NCBI GenBank assembly: GCA_964444685.1
Contig: CAYUIG010000027.1
Span: 1 to 46,879 of the forward strand
Origin: CAYUIG01 sp964444685
GTDB lineage: Bacteria; Gemmatimonadota; Gemmatimonadetes; Longimicrobiales; RSA9
Length of the DNA: 46,879 nt
Direction: 5' to 3'
In this document: in pieces, positions 26,525-35,773 of the stretch
How the letters are laid out: every line of letters begins with the position of its first letter
How positions within the stretch are numbered: position 1 is the stretch's first letter
Position numbers and translations under genes: made by a program
Notes under the pieces: model-generated
Seen by the model: only the letters and a program-made list of their open reading frames with translations
Told to the model about the DNA's origin: nothing
Databases searched by the model: none

Positions 26525-29124
26525 TGGCTTGCGCCCAGCAGCACCGCGTTGGCGAAGATCGGCAGCAGGCCGCGCCACATGTCGCGGAAGTTGGGATCGC
26601 CTGCGAACGCGATGATGCGTCCGCGGCCGACCGACTCGGTCCACAGATACGGCGTCTGCGCGAGGCGTTCCGGTACTTCCGGCCACATGTAGCCGGACAT
26701 GCGGAGCCGCGGCTCGCTCGCATACCACAGCACGACCTCGCCCGCCTCGAGATCGTCGGGCGCCGTGAAGATGCGGCTGGAGTTCATGAGCACGGGCACC
26801 TCGGTGTCGTTCACGCCCGCGAGCAGCCATGACAACGTGTCCGCCGTCGTGCGCACGATCGCGCCGGGCACGTTCGACGAGAGCGCCGCACCGCCCGTGC
26901 TGTCCGCACGCATCGAGTCGCGGCGCAGACGGAAGCGCGACAGCTCGGTGTCCTCGTCGGTCAGCCACGTGGTGGAACCATCGAGGGCGATGAGCGTGCC
27001 GCCGTTCCTCACCCAGCGCGCGAGGTTCGAACCCGCAGAGCCCAGGTTGCCCGAGGGCAGCACGATCACATCGAACTCATCGATGAGCGGCCCGCCGAGC
27101 GACGCCACGGCGATATTCACCGCGGGATATCGGAGCCGCTGGTCGAACGTGAACCAGGAGAAGCCGAACGAGTTCGACGACATCCCCTGTCCGCCCGCGA
27201 GCGCAATGCGCGGCGGCCGCACGTAGTACACGCTGTTGCTGCCGAGATCGGTGCCAGCCTCAACCATGGAGGATGGGATCGCCGTTACGACTGCGCCCGT
27301 GGCGGTGGCGTGACGCGCCACCACCTCGTGCACGTCGGGATTATTGGCGGCGACGCGCACGACGAACGCGCCATGCGGGAAGTCGCGTCCTGCGGAGCGG
27401 AACCAGCGCGGCGCGTGCCAGACGCGCACGCTGTCGCGCAGCAGTGCGGCGAGCATGCGGACCGAGGCTTCACTGCCCGGCTCGAACGCGTAGCCATACT
27501 GCGCGCGCGCGGCCGGTGACACGGCATCGCGGCGCGGCGCCGTCACGCGCTCGAGCGGACCGACAGGCTGTGCTGCGATCCACGCAGGCACGCGGAACGA
27601 GAGGGGCAGCGACCACGCCGTGACATCGTAGAAGCGGTCGCCGCGGCCGGTGCGGCGGGACTCGAGCTCTGCCGCGATGAACGCGGAGTCGAGCTCGGCC
27701 TCCGGCTCGAGCAGAGCCTTCGCCAGGCGGCCGTTCGGCTGCGCGAGGTCGACCACGTACGTGCCGGCAGGGAACTGCGACCCAACGGCGCGCGTGCCGC
27801 CGTGCTGCGTCGCGGTTGCCCGCGCAGCTGCGGTGAGCGCATGCACTTCAATGCCGTTGCCGAGCAGGATCGCCACGAGCGAATCGGCGCGCCCCTGCGC
27901 ATCCCGTGCGATCAGGATGTTGCGCATGGACGAGCGCTGGCCGTCGGTCACTGCGGTGCGCCGGAACTCCAGGTAGTCGGAGAGTCGTTCATGACGTCGC
28001 AGCGCGGACGTCAGTGCGGTGGCGAAGCCGGCGGTATAGTGATGCAATGCGGCATCGTGCAACGTGAGCACGGTGCCATCCTGCCGGCGGATCGCGCCGC
28101 CGCCGCTCGACGCCTGCTCGTACGTCATTCCGACGCCGCCGACGAGGATCGGCCACGACACGCCGTAGCCGGGATAGAACTCGTCGTAGCCCTCGCGGCG
28201 GAAGAACGACCAGCCGCCGCGATCGAACGCGGCCGCGTTGGAGGCAGCGAAGATGTCCCACCACTTGAAGATCGAGCCGTGCACGTTCTTGTTCACCGGA
28301 TCCATCGGCGGTGCGAAGAAGTACGTCGAGCCCGATCCCATCTCGTGCAAATCGACGGCCACATGCGGGTTCCAGCGGATGAAGGTGTTCACGCGCCCGC
28401 GCGTTTCCGGGTGCGACAGGATGAACCAGTCGCGATTCAGGTCGAACAGGTAGTGACTCGTGCGTGCGCCCGGCCACGACCCGGAGTGCACCATCGACCC
28501 GCCGAGTGTCGGGATGTCGTGACCGCCGAAGCAGCCTTCGCAGACGTTGCGCATGCGCAGCACGTCCTGCACGTGCCGTTCGTGGCCGTCGGGATTCTGC
28601 ACGGGATCCACGAGCACGATGGTGCTGTCGAGGATCGCCCGGGTTTCGCGATCCTGTCCTGCGGCGAGCTGATAGAGCAGCGCGATGGCAGCCTCGACAC
28701 CCGATGCCTCACCGCCGTGCACGGTATGGCCGAGCCACACGACGACCGGCAGCGTCGCAACCATGTCCTGCAATTCTGCGTCGGTCGCGCCGCGCGGATC
28801 GGCGACGCGTGAGAGCCCCTGCCGGATCTGCTCGAGGCGTGCGTGGTTCGCCTGGCTCGTCACGATGGCGATCACGACCTCCCGCCCCTCGAACGTGTGG
28901 GCCACCGTATCGAGCGTGATGCGCGGGCTCGCCGCGGCGAGGCGGTCGAGGTAGCGCATGAGCATCGGATGGGAGGTGAAACGATCGCCCACCTCGTAGC
29001 CGAGCACGGACTGCGGCGTGGGCACGGACGGGTCGTACGTGCCGCCGGTCGCGAGTGCATGCTGGCCGGCAACAGGCACGGGCACGAGCAGAGCGAGCAG
29101 GAAGTAAATGGTGCAACGGTTCAC
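26521..29124 (-). CDS. M14 family zinc carboxypeptidase, secreted, large form
   Basis: 867 residues with a Sec signal of about 20 residues. The M14 catalytic domain occupies about 45-400. Zinc ligands are visible as His136 and Glu139 in HGGE and His260 in VDLHEMG; DPVQNPDGHERH near 173-184 and FDLNRDW near 227-233 carry the substrate-binding Asn-Arg pair. A Tyr-Glu in MTYEQASSGG may provide the catalytic Glu. The long C-terminal half includes a glutamine-amidotransferase-like fold, as often seen in large bacterial M14 peptidases. It probably trims peptides outside the inner membrane. The patatin gene starts within its stop codon, implying translational coupling. Confidence 0.92.
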   Translation of the reverse strand: MNRCTIYFLLALLVPVPVAGQHALATGGTYDPSVPTPQSVLGYEVGDRFTSHPMLMRYLDRLAAASPRITLDTVAHTFEGREVVIAIVTSQANHARLEQIRQGLSRVADPRGATDAELQDMVATLPVVVWLGHTVHGGEASGVEAAIALLYQLAAGQDRETRAILDSTIVLVDPVQNPDGHERHVQDVLRMRNVCEGCFGGHDIPTLGGSMVHSGSWPGARTSHYLFDLNRDWFILSHPETRGRVNTFIRWNPHVAVDLHEMGSGSTYFFAPPMDPVNKNVHGSIFKWWDIFAASNAAAFDRGGWSFFRREGYDEFYPGYGVSWPILVGGVGMTYEQASSGGGAIRRQDGTVLTLHDAALHHYTAGFATALTSALRRHERLSDYLEFRRTAVTDGQRSSMRNILIARDAQGRADSLVAILLGNGIEVHALTAAARATATQHGGTRAVGSQFPAGTYVVDLAQPNGRLAKALLEPEAELDSAFIAAELESRRTGRGDRFYDVTAWSLPLSFRVPAWIAAQPVGPLERVTAPRRDAVSPAARAQYGYAFEPGSEASVRMLAALLRDSVRVWHAPRWFRSAGRDFPHGAFVVRVAANNPDVHEVVARHATATGAVVTAIPSSMVEAGTDLGSNSVYYVRPPRIALAGGQGMSSNSFGFSWFTFDQRLRYPAVNIAVASLGGPLIDEFDVIVLPSGNLGSAGSNLARWVRNGGTLIALDGSTTWLTDEDTELSRFRLRRDSMRADSTGGAALSSNVPGAIVRTTADTLSWLLAGVNDTEVPVLMNSSRIFTAPDDLEAGEVVLWYASEPRLRMSGYMWPEVPERLAQTPYLWTESVGRGRIIAFAGDPNFRDMWRGLLPIFANAVLLGASH

Positions 29125-29273
29125 GGTTCGCCTCCGTCGGGTCTCCGGTTTCCGCGACAGCGCGGGCCGGAAAGCTACGGCGGGGGCCGGGGCCGGTCCA
29201 CCGCGGGCGCTTGCCGGACGGCAGCCCCCTTGTCCATTATCCCCCGATCTCCCCGGACACCCATGGAGCTTCC

Positions 29274-31274
29274 GTGTCCGAGTCGCCGAACCCGATTCCG
29301 CTGGCCTCGCCTCTGGATCCTCACTCGCTCGAGCGCGCCCTCGATACCGCGCCGGATGGCTTCGTGGTCGTCGACCGCGCGGGCACGCTCGTCCACATCA
29401 ACCGCACGGCCGCGCGCATGCTCGGGCTGGATCGCGATGAGGCGATCGGCCAGCCCGCATGGAGCCTGCTGCCGCCCACGGTCGTGCCACTGCTGCGCAC
29501 GGGTTACGACCGGATCCTGCGGGAACGGGTCGTCGCCACGGCGATCGAGTACGTCGAGCCGTTCGGTCGCTGGCTGGAGGTGCGCGGATTTCCGTTCGAG
29601 GATGGCGTGGCCGCGTTCTTCGTCGATGTCACGGGCCGTGAAACGGAAAAGCAGCGTCGGCACTTCCTGCGCGGGCTGGATGCGGCGCTGCGTCCGCTCG
29701 GAGATCCCGACCGCATCATGGAGATGGCCGCATCCGCCGTCGGCGAACATTTCCGGGTGCTGCGTGCGGGATACGCCGAGGTGGATGAGGAGGCAGGGCT
29801 GCTGCGCGTGCGCGCGCAGTACCGTGAGGGTGTTGGGGAGCTGCCGGCCGGATTCCAGTTGGCGAATTTCGGTCCGGCGCTGACCGCGGCCGGCCGTGCC
29901 GGCCGCACGCTCGCCATTCGCGACATCGCAAACGACCCGCTCGCTGCCCGCGGCGCCGTCGCCCTGGCGGCGATCGGCGCGCGTGCAATGATCACGGTGC
30001 CGCTCGTGAAGGACGGCCGCTTCGTAGCGGTGTTCGCGATCCTGGCGGCCGAACCGCGCGACTGGTCGAGTGCGGACATCGCGTTGATGGAGGAGGTCGC
30101 GGAGCGCACGTGGGCCGCGGTCGAAGCCGCGCGCGCGCAGAAGGAGCGCAACCGGCTCGTGGCCGCGATCGCACTGGAGCGCGCCCGCCTGCGCGAGCTC
30201 TTCATGCATGCGCCGCTGCCGATCGCCGTGGTGGACGTGCGCGGGAGGGTAGAGCTGGCGAACCCGCAGTTCCAGGCGCTCTTCAACGGGCGCCCGGTCG
30301 TGGGCGACCCGATCCGCGTTGCCCTGCCGGAACTTGCCGGGAGCGGCCTCTTCGAGATGATCGATGCCGCGCTGGCGGTGGACCCGGATGCGCCCGCGGC
30401 CGAGATCCGGGGCCGCATCACGGTCGGACAGGAGCCGGAGCAGCGAACCTACGAATTCCTTTGCCAGCCGCGGGTCGAGCCGGATTCCAGGCCCTCGGGC
30501 GCGGTCCTTGCCGGAGTGGATATCACCGAACAGGTAAACGCCCGCGCCGAGGTCGAGGCCCTGTACAATGATGTGCGAGAAGCGAACCAGGCCAAATCGG
30601 AGTTCCTTGCGACGATCTCGCACGAGCTGCGCACGCCCTTGACGGCAATCGTCGGCTACACGGACATCCTCGAGAGTGGCGTGGGCGGGCCGCTGTCCGA
30701 GAAGCAGAAACAGCACCTCGGCCGGATCAAGGTCAGCACATGGCACCTGCTCCAGCTCATTGAGCAGATCCTCACCTTCGCACGTGTGGAGGCTGGCCGT
30801 GAGGAGCTGCGGCTGGAGGTGGCCGAGCTGGGCTCGCTCATTTCCGAAACTGTCGGACTGGTGCAGCCGACGGCAGGAACGAAGCGGCTGCACATTGCAC
30901 TCGAGATCCCCGAGCGCCCGCTGACGGTCGAGACCGATCCGGGCAAGGTCCGTCAGATCCTGCTGAATCTGCTCTCGAACGCAATCAAGTTCACGGAAGA
31001 GGGTGAGATCCGCGTCGCACTGCGCGTCACGGGCGGGCATGCCGAGCTCGTGGTCGCCGATACAGGCGTCGGGATTCCGGAAGAACAGCAGCAGCACATC
31101 TTCGAGGCCTTCACGCAGGTCGGCCGCAGGCGCATCGGCGGACTCGGCGGTGCGGGACTCGGTCTCACGATCACACGCCGCCTCGCTCAGCTCATGGGCG
31201 GAGACATCCAGCTCCACAGCGTCCCGGGGCAGGGAAGCACTTTCACCGTAGCGCTGCCGCTACGCAGAGACTGA
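29274..31274 (+). CDS. Sensor histidine kinase, PAS-GAF-PAS-HisKA-HATPase
   Basis: 666 residues from GTG 29274, which follows a GGAG site by six bases. Domains in order: PAS about 17-120, GAF about 130-285, a second PAS-like region about 305-410, the dimerisation helix pair with His450 in TISHELRTPL, and the ATPase domain with N-box NLLSNAIKF, DTGVGIP and GLGGAGLGLT. No membrane segment is present, so it senses a cytoplasmic signal or redox/light state. The next gene, another kinase, begins 3 bases after its stop; no response regulator is encoded in the window. Confidence 0.93.
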   Translation: MSESPNPIPLASPLDPHSLERALDTAPDGFVVVDRAGTLVHINRTAARMLGLDRDEAIGQPAWSLLPPTVVPLLRTGYDRILRERVVATAIEYVEPFGRWLEVRGFPFEDGVAAFFVDVTGRETEKQRRHFLRGLDAALRPLGDPDRIMEMAASAVGEHFRVLRAGYAEVDEEAGLLRVRAQYREGVGELPAGFQLANFGPALTAAGRAGRTLAIRDIANDPLAARGAVALAAIGARAMITVPLVKDGRFVAVFAILAAEPRDWSSADIALMEEVAERTWAAVEAARAQKERNRLVAAIALERARLRELFMHAPLPIAVVDVRGRVELANPQFQALFNGRPVVGDPIRVALPELAGSGLFEMIDAALAVDPDAPAAEIRGRITVGQEPEQRTYEFLCQPRVEPDSRPSGAVLAGVDITEQVNARAEVEALYNDVREANQAKSEFLATISHELRTPLTAIVGYTDILESGVGGPLSEKQKQHLGRIKVSTWHLLQLIEQILTFARVEAGREELRLEVAELGSLISETVGLVQPTAGTKRLHIALEIPERPLTVETDPGKVRQILLNLLSNAIKFTEEGEIRVALRVTGGHAELVVADTGVGIPEEQQQHIFEAFTQVGRRRIGGLGGAGLGLTITRRLAQLMGGDIQLHSVPGQGSTFTVALPLRRD

Positions 31275-31277
31275 GCG

Positions 31278-32912
31278 ATGGTCCCCACACGTCCCGACGA
31301 ACACGAGCTCCTCACCCTGCTGGTCTCTTCGGTCCGGGACTACGCGATCTTCATCCTCGATCCGAAGGGCTACGTCCGGACGTGGAACCCGGGTGCGCAA
31401 CGCATCAAGGGCTGGACTTCCGACGAGATCATCGGCCAGCACTTCTCGGTCTTCTATCCCGAACCCGATCGAGCGTGGCTGCCGCCCATGGAGCTCACGG
31501 AAGCGGCCACGCACGGGCGCTTCGAGGACGAGGGCTGGCGCCTCCGCAAGGACGGCAACCGCTTCTGGGCCAACGTCGTGATCACGGCGCTGCGCGACCC
31601 GGCGGGCGAGCTCGTCGGCTTCGCGAAGGTGACGCGCGACCTCTCCGAGCGCCGGCGCGCGGAGGAACAGCTCGCCGAGAGCGCGCGCCGTCTGCGTGAA
31701 GCGCAGATGATCGGACGCATGGGCGACTTTCTGCTCGACCTCGACACGGGCCACGTGTCCTGGTCGGAAGGGCTGGCGCGCGTCTTCGGCCGCGAGCAGG
31801 AGGAGCTGCCCGATACGCTGGACGGTTTCCTCGCGCTCGTCCACCCCGAGGACCGCGAGGCCACCCGCGCCGCTCTCGATAATGCCATTGCCAGCCGCGG
31901 CACGTTCGACTTCGAAGCGCGCATCGAGCATCCTGATGCGAGCATCCGGACGCTTCAGACGCGCGGCACTGCGCAACCCGACGAGACCGGCCGGATTCAT
32001 CGCCTTGCCGGCATCGCAATCGATGTCACCGAGCGCAAGGAAGCGGAGGTGAAGGAGCTGGAGCTGGCGCGCGAGCAGGCCGCACGCGAGCAGGCGGAGC
32101 AGCAGGCACAGGAATTCGAGCAGATGCTCGAGGAGCTGGCCATCACGAACGAGCAGCTCGCGCTGCGCACGGACGAATCGGAACGCACGCGTGCCGAAGC
32201 GGAGCGCGCAAGCCGCGCGAAGTCGCAGTTCCTCGCGAACATGAGCCACGAGCTGCGCACACCGCTCAACGCCATTGCCGGCTACACCGACCTGCTCGAG
32301 CTCGAGGTGCACGGCCCAATCAGCGACATGCAGCGCGACGCGCTGCGCCGCATCCAGCGCAACCAGCGACACCTGCTGTCGCTGATCAACGACCTGCTCA
32401 ACTTCTCCAAGCTCACGGCCGGGCGCGTGCAGTACGCGCTGGCGCCCGTCGACGTGAGCGAACTCTTCGACGATGTGGAATCGCTGATCGGGATACAGGT
32501 GCAGCGCAAGGAACTCGACTTCCGCGTCGAGCCGCCCGAGCAGCCACTCACGGTGCGCGCGGACCCCGAGAAGCTCGTCCAGATCCTGTTGAACCTGCTG
32601 ACGAACGCGGTAAAGTTCACCGATCGCGGCGGCCGCGTCCGGTTGAGCGCGCAGCGCCGGGATGGCAGCGTGACCGTCGAGGTGGAGGATACGGGGCGCG
32701 GGATTCCGGCCGACCGTCTCGATGCGATCTTCGACCCGTTCATCCAGGTGCACGGCGAGGATTCGCAGGGAGGCGGTGCAGGGCTGGGGCTCGCGATTGC
32801 ACGCGAGCTCGCGCGTGGGATGCGCGGTGACCTGACCGTCGAAAGTCAGCTGGGCGCGGGATCCACCTTCCGGCTCCTGCTTCCCGCCGCTACGCCCGAA
32901 CGGCGCCGCTGA
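31278..32912 (+). CDS. Sensor histidine kinase, PAS-PAS-HisKA-HATPase
   Basis: 544 residues, ATG 31278, three bases after the preceding kinase. The first PAS domain (about 10-130) has the S-box pattern YAIFILDPKGYVRTWNPGA with RIKGW and FSVFYPE, common in bacterial PAS kinases; the second spans about 145-255. A coiled-coil linker rich in Glu, Ala and Gln follows at about 255-310. His324 in MSHELRTPL is the phosphorylation site; N-box NLLTNAVKF, DTGRGIP and GGAGLGLAI define the ATPase. Soluble, no membrane segment. It is convergent with the OCD-family gene, which ends directly after its stop. Confidence 0.93.
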   Translation: MVPTRPDEHELLTLLVSSVRDYAIFILDPKGYVRTWNPGAQRIKGWTSDEIIGQHFSVFYPEPDRAWLPPMELTEAATHGRFEDEGWRLRKDGNRFWANVVITALRDPAGELVGFAKVTRDLSERRRAEEQLAESARRLREAQMIGRMGDFLLDLDTGHVSWSEGLARVFGREQEELPDTLDGFLALVHPEDREATRAALDNAIASRGTFDFEARIEHPDASIRTLQTRGTAQPDETGRIHRLAGIAIDVTERKEAEVKELELAREQAAREQAEQQAQEFEQMLEELAITNEQLALRTDESERTRAEAERASRAKSQFLANMSHELRTPLNAIAGYTDLLELEVHGPISDMQRDALRRIQRNQRHLLSLINDLLNFSKLTAGRVQYALAPVDVSELFDDVESLIGIQVQRKELDFRVEPPEQPLTVRADPEKLVQILLNLLTNAVKFTDRGGRVRLSAQRRDGSVTVEVEDTGRGIPADRLDAIFDPFIQVHGEDSQGGGAGLGLAIARELARGMRGDLTVESQLGAGSTFRLLLPAATPERRR

Positions 32913-33878
32913 TCAGAGCACTACACGAGCGACGTGCGGATCCGCCGCCGCGCGCTCGAGCAGCGACGCCGCGGCCGCTGCATCCTCGACGGCCAACCCG
33001 AGCGACTCGAAGATCGTGATCTCGTCCCGCGTAGTACGGCCGGGAATGCGGCCCGCCAGAACAGCCCCGATCTCGCCGGCAATGTGGTCACGCTCGATCG
33101 CTCCCTCTGCGACCGCGAGCAGATAGTCGCCGGCTTCCGCACGCGCAGCTTCCAGCTGGTCGACGAACAGCCGTCCACGCCGCATCGCGGTGCCATCGAG
33201 TTCGCGAGCGTCCGGCGCGCTGGCGCCCACCGCATTGACGTGCGCGCCCGCATCCAGCCACTCGCCCATCACGACGGGCGAGCGCGCGGTGGTCAGCGTG
33301 CACACGATGTCGGCGCCGCGCACTGCAGCCTCCGCACTCTCCGCCGCACGCACACCGTGCTGCCTGGCAAACCGCTCCCGATGCACACGCGTCGGGCTCC
33401 ACACGCGCACATCGCGCAGTGCACGCACGGCGCACATGGCCTCGAGGTGCGTCTCCGCTTCCACACCGGAGCCGATGAGTGCGAGCGTGGACGCGTCTTC
33501 GCGCGCCAGCAGGCGCGTCGCAGCGGCGCTCACCGCCGCCGTGCGCAGTGCCGTGAGTGAGCCCGCTTCGATCAGGGCCGCGGGCGCACAATCGTCAGGA
33601 TCGAACGCCACGACGACGCCCTGAATCGCGGGCAGCCCACGCTCCGGATTCTGCGGGATGAGAGTGAGCAGCTTCGTCACGAGCGCTGGCGGCGACGACG
33701 TCCACGCCGGCATCACGTAGAACGAACCATCCCGCGCGGTCAGGACCGTACGGAGTGGAAGGAGCGCATCGCCGCGCGCGAGCCCGGCGAGCGCGTTCGC
33801 CATCGCGTCGATGCACGCGTCCATCGGCAGCAGCCGCCGCACATCCGCGGCGCCGATCACGAGCAGGGAACGGCTCAC
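32913..33878 (-). CDS. Ornithine cyclodeaminase / mu-crystallin family protein
   Basis: 321 residues. The family is recognised by a Rossmann nucleotide-binding motif LALIGSGVEAETHLEAM near 131-147, an N-terminal half containing KLLTLIPQNP with the active-site Lys, and GASAPDARELD near 216-226 with the conserved Asp. Members include ornithine cyclodeaminase, alanine dehydrogenase and ketimine reductases, which cannot be separated here by eye. Its ATG overlaps the stop of the upstream flavoenzyme gene by 4 nt, so the two are co-translated and may act in one imino-acid step. Confidence 0.88.
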   Translation of the reverse strand: MSRSLLVIGAADVRRLLPMDACIDAMANALAGLARGDALLPLRTVLTARDGSFYVMPAWTSSPPALVTKLLTLIPQNPERGLPAIQGVVVAFDPDDCAPAALIEAGSLTALRTAAVSAAATRLLAREDASTLALIGSGVEAETHLEAMCAVRALRDVRVWSPTRVHRERFARQHGVRAAESAEAAVRGADIVCTLTTARSPVVMGEWLDAGAHVNAVGASAPDARELDGTAMRRGRLFVDQLEAARAEAGDYLLAVAEGAIERDHIAGEIGAVLAGRIPGRTTRDEITIFESLGLAVEDAAAAASLLERAAADPHVARVVL

Positions 33879-34993
33879 GATGCGAAGCGATGGAATCGGA
33901 ACGGGGCGATGTCGAACATCGGATCACGATCCAGCGCGAGGTCCGCGGCGATCGCGCCGATGGCAGGCGCGAACTTGAAGCCGTGGCCGGAGCAGGCGCT
34001 CACTACGATGACGCTCGGCGCATCCGGCAGCGTGTCGACGAGGAAGTGGCCGTCGGGTGTGTTCGTGTACAGGCAGACCGAAACATCGCGCGTTGCACCG
34101 GCAGCGCGCGGCATGCGGGCTGCGAGCGCTGCGTGCACCGCGCTCTCCTCGTCACGCGAGGTGGTCCGGTCGACGCGATCCGGGTGCGTCGCAGCGCCGC
34201 CGTGGTGGAATGCGGCCTTCAGGCCGTTTCCATCGTCGGGAATCGTATAGAGGAAGCCGCCGTCCTCCAGTTCCCACAGTCCGACCGGCGCCCGCCCCAC
34301 GGCGAAGTTTGCAGTGGCGTCGAACCAGTGGACCTGCTGTCGCTCGACGTCGAACGGCGACGGGAACGACAACAGCGCCGGCAGCCACGGCCCTGCCGCG
34401 AGGACGAGCCGTTCCGCTTCGATTGTACCGGTCCCCGTACGTATGGAGACGGTGCCGTCGTCGGCTCGCCACTCGAGCAGCGGCGTATCGAAGCGCAGCT
34501 CCGCGCCCGCATCCGCTGCAAGCGCGAGCATGGCTTCGATGGCCGCCTCGGGGCGCAGCATCCCGGCGCCCGCCTCGTACACCGCCACCAGACCGTCGGC
34601 CGGTTCCCAGCCGGGGAACCGCCGGCGCACCGCGGCCGCGGTCAGCAACTCGTGCGGAATCCCGTGCTCACGCGCGCTGGTCAGAGTGCCGCGCAGGAGC
34701 TGCCCTTCCGGGTCGCCAATGGAGAGTGCGCCGGTGCGCACGATGAGCGGGACGTGCGCGTCGTGCTCGATGGCGCGCCAGAACTCGAGGGCCTGGCGCA
34801 TGAGCGGCACGTAGAGTGGATGCTCGAAATACGCTTCGCGATAGATGCGCGAGCGGCCGTGACTGGAGCCGAGCGTGTGCGGCGGATGGAAGCGATCGAG
34901 GCCGAGCACGCGGGCTCCGCGACGCGCCAGCTGCAGCGCCGTCGCGGAGCCCGCGGCTCCGAGTCCGGCTACGACGACGTCGTAGCGCCTCAA
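33875..34993 (-). CDS. Monomeric sarcosine oxidase / N-methyltryptophan oxidase family flavoenzyme
   Basis: 372 residues, starting with TTG 34993 directly after the upstream lipoprotein stop. FAD binding is shown by GLGAAG at 10-15 and the Asp in LGLDRF; the GSSHGRSRIYREAY region at 42-55 is typical of the MSOX/SolA family. Cys307 in VCLYTNTPDGHF aligns with the cysteine that covalently holds FAD in monomeric sarcosine oxidase, and SGHGFKFAPAIG near the C-terminus binds the flavin. It oxidises a secondary amino acid (sarcosine, N-methyl amino acid, proline or pipecolate) with oxygen, giving an imine. The partner OCD-family gene overlaps its end by 4 bases. Confidence 0.9.
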   Translation of the reverse strand: MRRYDVVVAGLGAAGSATALQLARRGARVLGLDRFHPPHTLGSSHGRSRIYREAYFEHPLYVPLMRQALEFWRAIEHDAHVPLIVRTGALSIGDPEGQLLRGTLTSAREHGIPHELLTAAAVRRRFPGWEPADGLVAVYEAGAGMLRPEAAIEAMLALAADAGAELRFDTPLLEWRADDGTVSIRTGTGTIEAERLVLAAGPWLPALLSFPSPFDVERQQVHWFDATANFAVGRAPVGLWELEDGGFLYTIPDDGNGLKAAFHHGGAATHPDRVDRTTSRDEESAVHAALAARMPRAAGATRDVSVCLYTNTPDGHFLVDTLPDAPSVIVVSACSGHGFKFAPAIGAIAADLALDRDPMFDIAPFRFHRFAS

Positions 34994-35638
34994 CTACATG
35001 CTTGCGTGCGGCGCGTGCTCACAGGACACGGCCGGATTGAACTCCATGTACCGGCCCGTCGGATTCTCGCGGGGAATCCAGATGTGCAGCTCGTGGTGGC
35101 CGGCGAAACCGTGGGCCTCATCCGGTTCCGTGCTGGGATCGTCGATCATCGTTACGAACGGCGTGCCGTGGAACGTCGGCGCGTCAGTGTTGCCGGCGGC
35201 GCTCCACGCGTCCGCGAACACGAGATACTCGATGGCGACGAGCTGTTCGCTTCCATCCGCCTGCGGCTCATAGACCAGAACCTCCGGGCGGGACCAGTCG
35301 ATCGCGCCATCCGTACCGCCCACCGGCACCGACTCGGGCGTGAGGCCGAGGTACTCCGGATGGATGTAGTGCACGCCCATGGCCCCCGCACTCGCCGGCT
35401 GCCCCGTCATCTCGGCCGTGACGCATGCGCCCGTCGGATCGCGCATGTAGCCGTCGGCCACGGCCGCCGATGCATCGGCATACTTCTCAGCCATGCTCGC
35501 GAGCATTGTCAGCGCTTCGGCCTCGCCGCTGACCTCCTGCGTCGGTTCCGCCGCCTGCTCTTCGGTCTGCGCCGTCTCGTTCGCACCCGCACCGCACGCC
35601 GCTACCGCAAACACCGTCACGAGTACCGCGTACTTCAT
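34994..35638 (-). CDS. Uncharacterised lipoprotein
   Basis: 214 residues from ATG 35638 after a GGAGG site. A lipoprotein signal ends in VAAC (Cys15 or so). The mature part has a Thr/Glu-rich acidic linker, then a globular region with GYMRDPTGACV, GVHYIHPEYLG, EYLVFADAW, and HELHIWIPRENPTGRYMEFNP. I recognise the pattern of a secreted small domain seen in many bacteria but cannot name a function. The HxxLHxW-like histidines and the conserved Cys may bind a metal or cofactor. It is immediately upstream of the flavoenzyme gene (TAG then TTG), suggesting one transcript. Confidence 0.6.
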   Translation of the reverse strand: MKYAVLVTVFAVAACGAGANETAQTEEQAAEPTQEVSGEAEALTMLASMAEKYADASAAVADGYMRDPTGACVTAEMTGQPASAGAMGVHYIHPEYLGLTPESVPVGGTDGAIDWSRPEVLVYEPQADGSEQLVAIEYLVFADAWSAAGNTDAPTFHGTPFVTMIDDPSTEPDEAHGFAGHHELHIWIPRENPTGRYMEFNPAVSCEHAPHASM

Positions 35639-35660
35639 GCTTCCCTCCTGATGGGGATGA

Positions 35661-35750
35661 CTCCGGACCTTCCTCCGGAGGCGGCCTGCGCCGCGGGACA
35701 ATGAATTCGGGAATCCGGCGGATGCCGCCGGGCACGTTGACCTTAACGTG
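35661..35750. repeat. Three consecutive short hairpins between two minus-strand genes
   Basis: In the 135-bp gap between the ABC exporter and the lipoprotein: CTCCGGA/TCCGGAG (35661-35680, loop CCTTCC), CCGGCG/CGCCGG (35715-35731), and CACGTT/AACGTG (35733-35750). No T-run follows any of them. They may end the terC-ABC transcript or shape the lipoprotein leader. Confidence 0.5.
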
Positions 35751-35773
35751 GCGGGCCGCGGCGCCGCAACGCG

